NCBI GenBank assembly: GCA_030749725.1
Contig: JASMJM010000110.1
Location: 1-35,319 of the forward strand
Length of the DNA: 35,319 nt
Direction: 5' to 3'
From: Pseudomonadales bacterium
GTDB lineage: Bacteria; Pseudomonadota; Gammaproteobacteria; Pseudomonadales; Azotimanducaceae
Shown: positions 8,709-16,926 of the stretch, in pieces
How the letters are laid out: each line of letters opens with the position of its first letter
Numbering within the stretch: position 1 is the stretch's first letter
Translations under genes and position numbers: made by a program
Notes under the pieces: generated by a model
Databases searched by the model: none
What the model was told of the DNA's origin: nothing
Seen by the model: only the letters and a program-made list of their open reading frames with translations

Positions 8709-9060
8709 GGATATTATAGAACAGATTGAAGCGGATCAGGTGAGACAGGATATTCCTGATTTTGGTGCCGGTGATACCGTCGTTGTCCAGGTCAAGGTAA
8801 GGGAGGGCAGCCGTGAAAGGTTGCAGGCATTCGAGGGCGTCGTGATCGGCAAGAAGAATCGAGGGCTAAATTCAGCCTTTACCGTAAGAAAGATCTCCCA
8901 CGGTGTCGGCGTGGAACGATCGTTCCAGACTCACAGTCCAATGATCAGTGCTATCCAAGTAAAAAGACGCGGCGATGTCAGACAGGCAAAACTGTACTAC
9001 CTGCGCGAGAGAAGTGGCCGTGCCGCTCGTATCAAAGAGAAGCTCGCCAAGCCCAACTAA
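8701..9060 (+). CDS. rplS: 50S ribosomal protein L19
   Basis: This 119-residue L19 sits at the 30S-50S interface. It shows the family pattern: [50 protein letters not shown] and [18 protein letters not shown]. The chosen ATG at 8701 starts inside the last codons of trmD, with GAGGGCA upstream as ribosome site. It is the last gene of the operon; 184 bases without a clear hairpin follow before xerD. Confidence 0.97.
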   Translation: MTKDIIEQIEADQVRQDIPDFGAGDTVVVQVKVREGSRERLQAFEGVVIGKKNRGLNSAFTVRKISHGVGVERSFQTHSPMISAIQVKRRGDVRQAKLYYLRERSGRAARIKEKLAKPN

Positions 9061-9244
9061 ACCTGGCGTTTCCATCCGTGCCTGTGAATCGAATCACTTT
9101 CAAGGCACCAGCATCTGCCTAACTACTTGCCACTTGCTCAAGCTTGAAGTGTTCTCCATTTCTATCCTTAAGTTATTGATTTGTATTGATATATTCCTCA
9201 GGACTTAGTATTGTAGTGGGTGTGATCCGTCCCTGCGGGCAACT

Positions 9245-10153
9245 ATGGAAATTCTCGACAAATCTGACCAGGCTGTAATTTCAGGATTTCTCGATAGCCT
9301 TTGGATGGAAAAGGGGCTCAGCGATAATACGCTCAGTTCCTACCGAAGGGATCTGCAAATCTTCACTCGCTGGCTGACCCCGAGAAACAAAGCCCTGCTG
9401 GCGGCATCCAGACAGGATATTCTGCAATATCTGTCGTATCGGCTCGGCCAGGGAATAAAAGCCAGATCTACTGCCAGATTACTGGCAACTCTGCGTGGCC
9501 TGTACCGTTATCTGCTGAGAGAGAACCGGATCGAAGAGGACCCAACGCTGCGCGTGGAAAACCCAAAGCTGGGCCGATCCCTGCCGGATGCCCTGACGGA
9601 GCAGGATGTTGAGAAGTTGCTGGAAGCACCGGATGTGAGTACGGCCATCGGTTGCCGGGACAGAACCATGCTCGAATTGCTGTACGCCTGTGGTCTACGC
9701 GTCAGTGAACTGGTTACCTTGAGTGTCAGTAATGTGAATCTGCGCCAGGGAGTGATTCGCATCATAGGAAAGGGCAATAAGGAGCGACTGGTGCCTATGG
9801 GTGACGAAGCGATCGGTTGGATCACCCGATTCATTAGGGAAGCAAGGAGTGGCCTGTTGACGAAGAGTCTTTCCGCAGAGGTACTGTTTCCCAGCAATCG
9901 AGGCGCGCAGATGACACGGCAGGCGTTCTGGTATCGTATCAAACAACACGCCCGCAAGGCGGCGATCGAGAGAAAGATCTCTCCCCATACCTTGAGACAC
10001 GCATTCGCCACCCATTTACTCAACCATGGTGCCGATTTAAGGGTAGTGCAGCTGCTCCTGGGGCACAGTGATCTGTCCACGACACAGATCTACACTCATG
10101 TTGCGGACCTTCGTATGAAAGAGCTCCACAGGGTTCATCACCCGCGCGGGTAA
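9245..10153 (+). CDS. xerD: Site-specific tyrosine recombinase XerD
   Basis: XerD works with XerC at the dif site to resolve chromosome dimers, under FtsK control. The 302-residue protein has the N-terminal SAM-like core-binding domain (about 10-95) and the catalytic domain. All six active-site residues are present: R152 (GLRVSEL), K176 (GKGNKERLVP), H248 and R251 (PHTLRHAFATHLL), H274 (LGHSDLSTTQ) and nucleophile Y283 (IYTHV). The position beside dsbC, as in E. coli, favours XerD over XerC. The gene stands 184 bases after rplS and ahead of dsbC by 213 bases with nothing identifiable. Confidence 0.95.
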   Translation: MEILDKSDQAVISGFLDSLWMEKGLSDNTLSSYRRDLQIFTRWLTPRNKALLAASRQDILQYLSYRLGQGIKARSTARLLATLRGLYRYLLRENRIEEDPTLRVENPKLGRSLPDALTEQDVEKLLEAPDVSTAIGCRDRTMLELLYACGLRVSELVTLSVSNVNLRQGVIRIIGKGNKERLVPMGDEAIGWITRFIREARSGLLTKSLSAEVLFPSNRGAQMTRQAFWYRIKQHARKAAIERKISPHTLRHAFATHLLNHGADLRVVQLLLGHSDLSTTQIYTHVADLRMKELHRVHHPRG

Positions 10154-10366
10154 CAGTGTCAGCAGCTTCTCGGCGGGTTAACTAGACCATTGAGGCACTT
10201 TCTGGATGTAACGAGGTCATCAAGGTGTATGCTGGTGGTCGGTTCGGACACAGAGGCTGAGTACCCACTTTGATTGGATCGGGTCTATTAATAATTGAAA
10301 CTGCAGTTGTGTTGGTGCAAAGTGCAGTATCCAGTGCGAAGTAGGCAATTTAAAGCTGAGGAATAT

Positions 10367-11083
10367 ATGGGCAAGATCGTATTATTCGTGTTTTTGACAG
10401 CAGGCTTGAATACTGCATTCGGTGAGGCACTCTCGCTGGATGAAGTACGGCAGAAGCTCTTGAGCAGCAAGCCCGATCTGCCGATTTTGAAAGTCAGTCA
10501 CAGTCCATTGGAGGGGTTCTACCAGGTTACTCTGCCCGCGGGAAACATACTCTACGTAACGGAGGACGTGCGTCACTTTATTGCCGGTGATCTGTACCAG
10601 GTGAACAGCAGCCATCTCGTCAACCTGACCGAAACCGAAAGGAGCACTAACCGCAAGGAGATGATCGCCTCGGTCAATCCCAGTGAAATGTTGATTTTTG
10701 CACCGCCGCAAACCAAAGCATCTGTCACTGTTTTCACCGACGTGGATTGCAGCTATTGCAGAAAACTGCACAGGGAAGTCCCTGAACTCAATCGCATGGG
10801 TATAGCGATTCGCTACCTGGCCTATCCCAGAGCCGGTATCCACTCAGCTTCCTATGACAAAATCGTGTCGGCCTGGTGTGCCGACAATCCTCAAGTTGCC
10901 CTTACAAAAGCCAAGATGGGCCAGGAAATTCCTGCCAAGACCTGTGACAATCCGGTGGCCAAGCAATTCCAGTTAGGCAATGAGCTTGGGGTAACCGGAA
11001 CGCCGGCGCTTGTTCTGGACGATGGTCGTCTACTTCCAGGCTACATGCCTGCGGCGGAACTGGCAAAGCTATTGGATATGTAG
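10367..11083 (+). CDS. dsbC: Thiol:disulfide interchange protein DsbC
   Basis: DsbC is the periplasmic disulfide isomerase that reshuffles wrong disulfides and is kept reduced by DsbD. The 238-residue precursor has a signal peptide (MGKIVLFVFLTAGLNTAFGE, likely cut after about residue 19), an N-terminal dimerisation domain and a thioredoxin-fold domain with the active site CSYC (C128, C131). A second cysteine pair, C171/C193, corresponds to the structural disulfide of E. coli DsbC, and GTPAL supplies the cis-proline. The frame opens at 10295, but the ATG at 10367 places the signal peptide first and follows GAGGAA. Its last ~30 bases begin a threefold tandem repeat that contains its terminator. 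Confidence 0.95.
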   Translation: MGKIVLFVFLTAGLNTAFGEALSLDEVRQKLLSSKPDLPILKVSHSPLEGFYQVTLPAGNILYVTEDVRHFIAGDLYQVNSSHLVNLTETERSTNRKEMIASVNPSEMLIFAPPQTKASVTVFTDVDCSYCRKLHREVPELNRMGIAIRYLAYPRAGIHSASYDKIVSAWCADNPQVALTKAKMGQEIPAKTCDNPVAKQFQLGNELGVTGTPALVLDDGRLLPGYMPAAELAKLLDM

Positions 11084-11104
11084 AGGGTCCCACAGCCATA
11101 TTCC

Positions 11105-11136
11105 AAAGGGCCCTCGCAACGAGGGCCCTTTTTTTT
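11105..11136 (+). terminator. dsbC intrinsic terminator, copy 1
   Basis: AAAGGGCCCTCG (11105-11116), loop CAA, CGAGGGCCCTTT (11120-11131), continuing into an unbroken T-run to 11136: a 12-bp stem with U-tract, a textbook rho-independent terminator. Confidence 0.92.
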
Positions 11137-11219
11137 GTAAGGTAGCAGGTATGGATTTGGGTGGGCGGAACTGGCAGAGCAAGTGGATATGTAGAGGGCC
11201 TAATGGCCGAATCACAAAA

Positions 11220-11247
11220 GGCCCTCGCAACGAGGGCCCTTTCTTTT
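11220..11247 (+). terminator. dsbC intrinsic terminator, copy 2
   Basis: GGCCCTCG (11220-11227), loop CAA, CGAGGGCC (11231-11238), followed by CTTTCTTTT. The same hairpin as copy 1 with one G lost from the left arm and an interrupted T-run. Confidence 0.8.
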
Positions 11248-11330
11248 GCAAGGTAGCAGGTATGGATTTGAGTGTGCGGATCTGGCAGAGCTATTGGACG
11301 TGTAAAGGGTCCCATAGCCGAATTCCAAAG

Positions 11331-11357
11331 GGCCCTCGTAGCGAGGGCCGTGTTTTT
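11331..11357 (+). terminator. dsbC intrinsic terminator, copy 3
   Basis: GGCCCTCG (11331-11338), loop TAG, CGAGGGCC (11342-11349), followed by GTGTTTTT. The loop change (CAA to TAG) leaves the stem intact. It ends about 34 bases before the alaC start. Confidence 0.75.
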
Positions 11358-11390
11358 GTAAGGTAGCAGATATCGATTGGGTGACAGGAT

Positions 11391-12566
11391 ATGGATGAAT
11401 TTCCTCGTATAAAACGATTACCCCCCTATATTTTCAGCATCACGGATGAGCTGAAACAAACAGCCAGAGCGAAGGGCGAAGACATCATCGATTTTGGCAT
11501 GGGTAATCCCGATCAGCCGACGCCTGCGCATATAGTGGACAAGCTCGTTGAAACGGTGCAGCGAGGCGATACGCACCGATATTCTCAGTCGAAGGGAATT
11601 CCTCGTCTGCGCAAGGCTATCTGTGACTGGTATCAGCGTCGTTTCGATGTGGTGCTGGACCCGCAGACAGAGGCCATCGTTACCATGGGGTCCAAAGAGG
11701 GCATCGCCCACCTGGCCATGGCAGTTCTGGGACCGGGGGATGGGGTGCTGGTCCCCAATCCATCCTATCCGGTGCACACCTATGGATTTGTAATTGCCGA
11801 TGCTGATGTCAAACACGTTCCCTTGACGCCGGATGTGGATTTCTTCTATGAGCTGGAACAAGCCATCAGGAACAGTTGGCCAAAACCGAAAGTTCTGGTA
11901 ATCAATTTTCCAGGAAATCCAACCACCCAGTGTGTTGACTTGGATTTCTTTCAACGTGTCATCGATGTTGCCCGGGAGAACAATATCTGGGTTATTCAGG
12001 ATCTGGCCTACGCAGATCTGGTCTTCGATGGCTACAAGGCCCCGTCAATTCTGCAGATCGAGGGTGCCAAAGAGATTGCAGTCGAATTCTTCACGCTCTC
12101 CAAGAGCTACAACATGCCAGGCTGGAGAGTTGGTTTCTGCTGCGGCAATGCCAAGCTGGTGGGTGCACTCGGCAGGATCAAGTCCTATCTGGACTATGGC
12201 ATGTTCACACCCATCCAGGTTGCCGGCATTGCAGCCCTGGATGCGGACCAGGCCAGCGTAGCGGAGATCCGCAATAGATATCAGCGCCGCAGGGACACGC
12301 TCTGCGATGGAATGAACGCGATCGGCTGGGAGATCACGCCACCAAAAGCCACCATGTTTGTGTGGGCCAAAATACCTGCACAGTTCGCTCATCTTGACTC
12401 TCTCGAATTCAGCAAGAAACTGCTCATCGAAGCCAAGGTGGCCGTTTCTCCCGGCGTTGGTTTTGGCGCCTACGGTGATGATCATGTACGCTTTGCATTG
12501 ATTGAAAATGAGCACAGAACCAGGCAGGCAATTAGAGGAATGCGCCGCATGTTCAGGAATGGGTAG
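11391..12566 (+). CDS. alaC: PLP-dependent aminotransferase, AlaC type
   Basis: This 391-residue class I/II aminotransferase resembles AlaC/YfdZ (glutamate-pyruvate transaminase) and, more distantly, LL-diaminopimelate aminotransferase. It shows the opening [22 protein letters not shown] (33-45 region), [21 protein letters not shown] with the PLP-contacting Asn, DLAYADL, and the Schiff-base lysine K238 in [14 protein letters not shown]. It probably makes alanine from pyruvate and glutamate; a role with hom in the aspartate family cannot be excluded. The ATG at 11391 follows ACAGGAT. It lies 48 bases before hom, probably in one transcript. Confidence 0.9.
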   Translation: MDEFPRIKRLPPYIFSITDELKQTARAKGEDIIDFGMGNPDQPTPAHIVDKLVETVQRGDTHRYSQSKGIPRLRKAICDWYQRRFDVVLDPQTEAIVTMGSKEGIAHLAMAVLGPGDGVLVPNPSYPVHTYGFVIADADVKHVPLTPDVDFFYELEQAIRNSWPKPKVLVINFPGNPTTQCVDLDFFQRVIDVARENNIWVIQDLAYADLVFDGYKAPSILQIEGAKEIAVEFFTLSKSYNMPGWRVGFCCGNAKLVGALGRIKSYLDYGMFTPIQVAGIAALDADQASVAEIRNRYQRRRDTLCDGMNAIGWEITPPKATMFVWAKIPAQFAHLDSLEFSKKLLIEAKVAVSPGVGFGAYGDDHVRFALIENEHRTRQAIRGMRRMFRNG

Positions 12567-12614
12567 ATTGTGTAGTAGTTCGTCTGGTAGAGCCCGGAAT
12601 AGAGGAGAGGCAAG

Positions 12615-13931
12615 TTGAAGTCGATCAATATCGGAATTTGTGGTCTGGGGACCATCGGTGCGGGAACGTTCAACCTGATTGATCAGAACAGTACCATCAT
12701 CACCCAACGTACCGGCAGGGAGATCAGGGTGATTCAGGTGAGTGATCTCATCGACAATCCCGCCTGTGATCTGTCGTCCGTTGATTTGAGCAGAGACATA
12801 TTCGAAGTAGCCCGCAATCCGCAGGTCGACATTCTGGTGGAACTGATCGGGGGTACTACCACCGCATTGAAGTTGATCCTCAGCGCCATTGAAAACAACA
12901 AGCATGTGGTTACCGCTAACAAAGCGCTGATCGCTCAGCACGGCCGGGAGATATTTGCAGCCGCCGAGCAGAAGGGAGTGATGGTTGCATATGAGGCCTC
13001 CATCGGTGGTGGGATTCCTATTGTGAAAGCACTCAGGGAGGGATTGGCGGCGAACCGGGTGCAATGGATCGCCGGAATAATAAACGGCACATCCAACTAT
13101 ATTCTCACTGAGATGGAAGAGAAGCAGCGGGATTTTGCCGATGTCTTAAGCGAGGCACAACAGCTTGGTTATGCTGAAGCCGATCCCACCTTTGACATCG
13201 AGGGGATCGATGCAGCCCATAAGCTGACTATTCTCTCGTCCATTGCGTTCGGTCACCCGCTGCAGTTTGATCAGGCCTACACGGAAGGCATTGCAGAGAT
13301 CACCCAGACGGATATTCGCTTCGCTTCTGAACTGGGTTACCGCATAAAACATCTGGGCATCACGCGCAGACTTGAGGAAGGTGTGGAATTGCGAGTGCAT
13401 CCGGCGCTCATTGCCAAGAAAGACCTGCTTGCCAATATCAGCGGCGTCATGAATGCCGTTATGGTCAACAGTGATGCGGCCGGGTCCACCATGTATTATG
13501 GGGCGGGTGCGGGCGCTGTGCCCACGGCGTCCGCCGTCGTGGCTGACATCATCGACATGACCCGCTCATTGGATTTACCCTCTGCAGAACGAATTCCCTA
13601 CATGTCCTTTCAGCCGGAGCATATCCAGGAAGAGAAGATTCTACCCGTTAGCGAAATCCACTCAGCCTACTATCTGCGTATGGATGTTCTCGACAAGCCG
13701 GGCGAGATGGCAAATATATCCAGGATACTGAGTGAGGATCAGATCAGTATTGAAGCCTTGATTCAGAAGGAAGCCCACACCTCCGGACAGGAAGCTCCGG
13801 TCCCCATCGTGATCATCACCGACCGGGTCAAAGAAAGTCTTATGGATCATGCCATCGCTGCCATCGAAGAAATACCGGATTTACGGGGCAGGGTCACCAG
13901 AATACGCGTTGAATCCCTGGCCGGGGAATAA
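12615..13931 (+). CDS. hom: Homoserine dehydrogenase
   Basis: Hom reduces aspartate semialdehyde to homoserine, the branch point to threonine and methionine. The 438-residue monofunctional enzyme has a Rossmann NAD(P) site at the N-terminus (GICGLGTIGAG), the catalytic domain (VTANKALIAQHG, YEASIGGGIPIVKALREG, GIINGTSNYILTEM, EADPTFDIEGIDAAHKL), and a C-terminal ACT domain from about residue 355 (YYLRMDVLDKPGEMANI) that mediates feedback control in the family. The start is a TTG at 12615 preceded by AGAGGAGAGG. The stop is 2 bases from the recJ start. thrC, often next to hom in gammaproteobacteria, is absent here. Confidence 0.95.
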   Translation: MKSINIGICGLGTIGAGTFNLIDQNSTIITQRTGREIRVIQVSDLIDNPACDLSSVDLSRDIFEVARNPQVDILVELIGGTTTALKLILSAIENNKHVVTANKALIAQHGREIFAAAEQKGVMVAYEASIGGGIPIVKALREGLAANRVQWIAGIINGTSNYILTEMEEKQRDFADVLSEAQQLGYAEADPTFDIEGIDAAHKLTILSSIAFGHPLQFDQAYTEGIAEITQTDIRFASELGYRIKHLGITRRLEEGVELRVHPALIAKKDLLANISGVMNAVMVNSDAAGSTMYYGAGAGAVPTASAVVADIIDMTRSLDLPSAERIPYMSFQPEHIQEEKILPVSEIHSAYYLRMDVLDKPGEMANISRILSEDQISIEALIQKEAHTSGQEAPVPIVIITDRVKESLMDHAIAAIEEIPDLRGRVTRIRVESLAGE

Positions 13932-13933
13932 AG

Positions 13934-15649
13934 GTGCAGAGATCGCTCGTTAGAAGAGCCCAGCGACCGACTGGTTTTTCCAGCGATGTGCCGGCCCTGT
14001 TGCAGCGAGTCTACGCAGCACGCGGCGTCGAAACGGAAGAGGATCTGGACCTCACTATTAGCCGTCTGCTTCCGCCGGATAGCCTGAAAGGTATTGAGCA
14101 GGGCTCGCGGTTGCTATGTGACACGATTGCCGGAGCCAGCCCCATCCTGATCGTTGGGGATTTTGATGTGGATGGCGCAACAAGTACAGCTCTGATGGTG
14201 CGTGCATTGAAAGCTATGGGTGTACAACGCGTCGATTACCTGGTACCCAACCGTTTTGAGTTTGGCTATGGCTTGACGCCCGAGATTGTAGAAGTTGCAG
14301 CCGAGCGTCATCCGCAGCTGATCATCACAGTAGACAATGGCATATCCAGCATCGAGGGGGTAGCACTTGCCCGGGATAAGGGCATCAAGGTCCTGATCAC
14401 CGATCACCATCTCTCGGGCGAAGAGCTTCCGCAAGCCGATGCCATCGTGAACCCCAATCAATCGGGTTGCCAGTTTCCCAGCAAGTATCTGGCGGGCGTA
14501 GGTGTCGCTTTCTATCTGCTGTCTGCTGTAAGAAGTCGTTTAAGAACGATGCACTGGTTCGAACAGCAGACTATCGATGAACCCCTACTGTCTGATTTTC
14601 TGGATCTGGTAGCTCTTGGTACTGTGGCTGATGTGGTAACTCTGGATTACAACAACCGGATAATGGTGCATGAGGGAATCCGGCGCATTCGAGCTGGCCG
14701 TACCCGGCCCGGCATCGTCGCCCTACTTGAGGTTACAGGTCGCGATGAAGAGCACCTTGTGGCAGCAGATTTGGCCTATGCGATCGGACCAAGGCTCAAT
14801 GCCGCCGGACGTCTCAAGGACATGTCCGTGGGAATTGAGTGTTTGCTCAGCGAAGACATCTCTCATGCCCGGAACTTGGCGAGACGTCTGAATGAACTCA
14901 ACAGTGATCGCAGGGCCATTGAAGAGGAGATGCAGGATCAGGCTGTTCTCGACCTTGAGAGTTTTGACGAGCAGGGCCATGAGCTGCCGTTCGGCCTGTG
15001 CCTTTACAACAAAGACTGGCACCAGGGCGTCGTCGGCATATTGGCCTCCCGTATCAAGGACAGAGTACACCGTCCGGTGATCGTTTTCGCAGATGGCGGC
15101 GGCGTGCAACCCGATCTGAAGGGATCCGGCCGGTCCGTAGCTGGCTTTCACATCAAAGATGCCCTGCAGAACATCGCTTCGAAACAACCTGACCTGATCA
15201 AAGGATTCGGTGGTCATTCCATGGCAGCCGGGTTGACACTGGATCGATCCAATTTCGAACAATTCAGAAAAGCGTTCGATGGTGAAGTCAGAAGCAAGCT
15301 CGGTGAAGATGATCTGAAGGGCACGCTTCTGAGTGATGGCGAACTTGGCCCTGAGGATTTCAATCTGTCCACCGCCACATTGATCAGGGAGGGTGGTCCC
15401 TGGGGAGAGGGCTTTGCTGAGCCTCTGTTTGACGGGGATTTTGAAATCGTGCAGCAGAGGATCGTGGGAGAGAAGCACCTCAAACTGCGCCTGCGGCTGG
15501 ATTCAGGTAGAGTAGTTGATGCGATCGCCTTTAATCGAGACGAACTCAGTAACAACCATCGAGTTAGATTGGCCTACCGGCTGGATGTCAACCTGTTCAG
15601 AGGCAAGCAGTCGCTGCAACTGATCGTGGAGGATCTGTTTGAGTGTTGA
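13934..15649 (+). CDS. recJ: Single-stranded-DNA-specific exonuclease RecJ
   Basis: RecJ is the 5'-3' exonuclease of RecF-pathway recombination and mismatch repair. The 571-residue protein has the DHH domain motifs VGDFDVDGATST (about 74-85), VDNGISS and ITDHHLSGE, then the DHHA1 domain with GSGRSVAGFHI and the GGHSMAAGLTL signature (about 426-436), and the OB-fold C-terminus. The start is a GTG at 13934, two bases after the hom stop, so hom and recJ look translationally coupled. The last 36 bases begin a partial tandem duplication that runs into the gap before prfB. Confidence 0.96.
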   Translation: MQRSLVRRAQRPTGFSSDVPALLQRVYAARGVETEEDLDLTISRLLPPDSLKGIEQGSRLLCDTIAGASPILIVGDFDVDGATSTALMVRALKAMGVQRVDYLVPNRFEFGYGLTPEIVEVAAERHPQLIITVDNGISSIEGVALARDKGIKVLITDHHLSGEELPQADAIVNPNQSGCQFPSKYLAGVGVAFYLLSAVRSRLRTMHWFEQQTIDEPLLSDFLDLVALGTVADVVTLDYNNRIMVHEGIRRIRAGRTRPGIVALLEVTGRDEEHLVAADLAYAIGPRLNAAGRLKDMSVGIECLLSEDISHARNLARRLNELNSDRRAIEEEMQDQAVLDLESFDEQGHELPFGLCLYNKDWHQGVVGILASRIKDRVHRPVIVFADGGGVQPDLKGSGRSVAGFHIKDALQNIASKQPDLIKGFGGHSMAAGLTLDRSNFEQFRKAFDGEVRSKLGEDDLKGTLLSDGELGPEDFNLSTATLIREGGPWGEGFAEPLFDGDFEIVQQRIVGEKHLKLRLRLDSGRVVDAIAFNRDELSNNHRVRLAYRLDVNLFRGKQSLQLIVEDLFEC

Positions 15650-15720
15650 TCAGCAACTTCACGTTTCCAGTGGACTGCAAGTGATCGTTGAGGATCTGGG
15701 CACACGTTTCCGGTGGACGG
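15614..15720 (+). repeat. Partial tandem duplication of the recJ 3' end
   Basis: CTGCAACTGATCGTGGAGGA at 15614 onward, the end of recJ, recurs as CTGCAAGTGATCGTTGAGGA at 15675, a shift of 61 bases. The two 24-base segments differ at two positions. Both are followed by CACGTTTCC(A/G)GTGGAC; the second unit is shorter because the part holding the recJ stop is missing. Confidence 0.8.
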
Positions 15721-15771
15721 CAGATGGAGTAGAATGCGCATCCTCTAACTCCATTGCGGAATAAACTATCC

Positions 15772-16870
15772 ATGTTCGAAGTGAATCCCTTACTCAACGA
15801 GATCAAAGATCTGACTGAGCGCACTGAAATTCTCAGGGGGTACCTTTGACTATGATGGCAAAAAAGACCGGCTTGCAGAGGTCGAGCTGGAGTTAGCGGA
15901 TTCCTCCGTTTGGGACAATCCTGGCAATGCCCAGCAACTGGGCAGAGAAAGAGCCACTCTCGAATCGATCTTTGCTACCATTGCGGCCCTGATGAACGGG
16001 CTGCAGGACGCTCGGGAGCTGGTGGAGTTGGCGGCGGAAGAAGAAGATGAGTCCTTCCTGGCAGAAGCCCAATCCGATCTGACTAAATTGACCGACCGGT
16101 TGCAGGAAGTCGAGTTCCAGCGAATGTTCTCCGGTAAGATGGATCACAACAACGCCTACCTGAACGTTCAGTCCGGGTCCGGGGGAACCGAGGCACAGGA
16201 TTGGGCCAACATGTTACTGCGCATGTATCTGCGCTGGGGTGAACGCAAGGGTTTCCGCACCGAGATCACCGAACTGTCGTCCGGTGAGGTCGCCGGGATA
16301 AAGGGTGCTACAATCCTGTTCGAAGGAGAATTCGCATTCGGTTGGTTACGAACCGAAACCGGCGTACATCGACTGGTGAGGAAGTCGCCGTTCGATTCGG
16401 GCAATCGCAGACATACATCCTTTGCCTCGATCTTTATCTCTCCCGAGTTGGATGATGATATAGAAATAGATCTGGATATGACGGAAGTGCGAGTGGATAC
16501 CTACAGGTCAAGCGGTGCAGGTGGCCAGCACGTCAACAAAACAGACTCCGCTGTCAGATTGTCTCATCTTCCCAGCGGCATCGTAGTGCAATGCCAGAAT
16601 CAGAGATCCCAACACAAGAACAAGGATATGGCGATCAAACAGCTGCGAGCCAAGCTCTATGAGATGGAGGAGCAAAAGCGCAGCGACGAGATGCGCGTGA
16701 TCGAAGACAACAAATCTGATATCAGTTGGGGAAGCCAGATTCGATCCTATGTGCTGGACTCCGGTCGTATCAAGGACCTGCGCACAAATGTGGAGACCTC
16801 CAACACGAATGCCGTGCTGGATGGTGACCTGGACCCGTTTATAGAAGCCAGTCTGAAACAAGGTGTGTAA
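15772..16870 (+). CDS. prfB: Peptide chain release factor 2 (programmed +1 frameshift)
   Basis: RF2 recognises UGA and UAA. The zero frame starts at the ATG at 15772 and stops after 25 codons at TGA 15847-15849; a +1 shift at CTT-TGA continues from GAC at 15848 to the stop at 16870, giving 365 residues, the same as E. coli RF2. The anticodon-like SPF tripeptide falls at 205-207 and the GGQ catalytic motif at 250-252 ([10 protein letters not shown]), both exactly at the E. coli numbers. An annotation that ignores the shift would start the gene wrongly at an internal ATG such as 15992. It precedes lysS by 56 bases, the usual prfB-lysS pair. Confidence 0.97.
15835..15850 (+). promoter_or_regulatory. 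prfB autoregulatory frameshift site
   Basis: AGG GGG TAC CTT TGA C: the internal Shine-Dalgarno-like AGGGGG, the slippery CTT, and the in-frame UGA with a 3' C match the E. coli site except TAC for TAT. When RF2 is scarce, slow termination at UGA permits the +1 shift, so RF2 regulates its own synthesis. Confidence 0.96.
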
Positions 16871-16926
16871 TTCATTCGAGATCGACTGTCCGCTCAATTA
16901 ACAATCGTTGTAATAAGGCCGTAACT

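Larger units (their letters stand above)
11054..11386 (+). repeat. Three tandem 111-bp repeats spanning the dsbC 3' end and its terminator
   Basis: The 307-base dsbC-alaC gap is filled by a repeat with a period of exactly 111 bases. Units start at 11054, 11165 and 11276, each at a GCGGA(A/T)CTGGCA sequence. Unit 1 begins inside dsbC and contains its last ten codons and stop. Units 2 and 3 carry decayed copies of that coding end (including GTGGATATGTAG and ATTGGACGTGTAA), then AGGG(T/C)CC, a terminator hairpin, and GTAAGGTAGCAG. The third unit ends just before the alaC ATG. The copies differ by scattered substitutions, so the amplification is not recent. Confidence 0.92.

Noticed and set aside
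11010-11366. 118-codon frame with an internally repeated peptide over the dsbC-alaC gap
   Set aside because: It is produced by the 111-bp repeat, whose period is a multiple of three, and runs through three terminator hairpins and the end of dsbC.
12045-13064. 339-codon open frame on the minus strand opposite alaC and hom
   Set aside because: Lies antisense to two well-matched genes, shows no family signature, and such frames are expected opposite strongly biased coding sequence.
14723-15478. 251-codon open frame on the minus strand opposite recJ
   Set aside because: Antisense shadow of a conserved gene with no recognisable domain.
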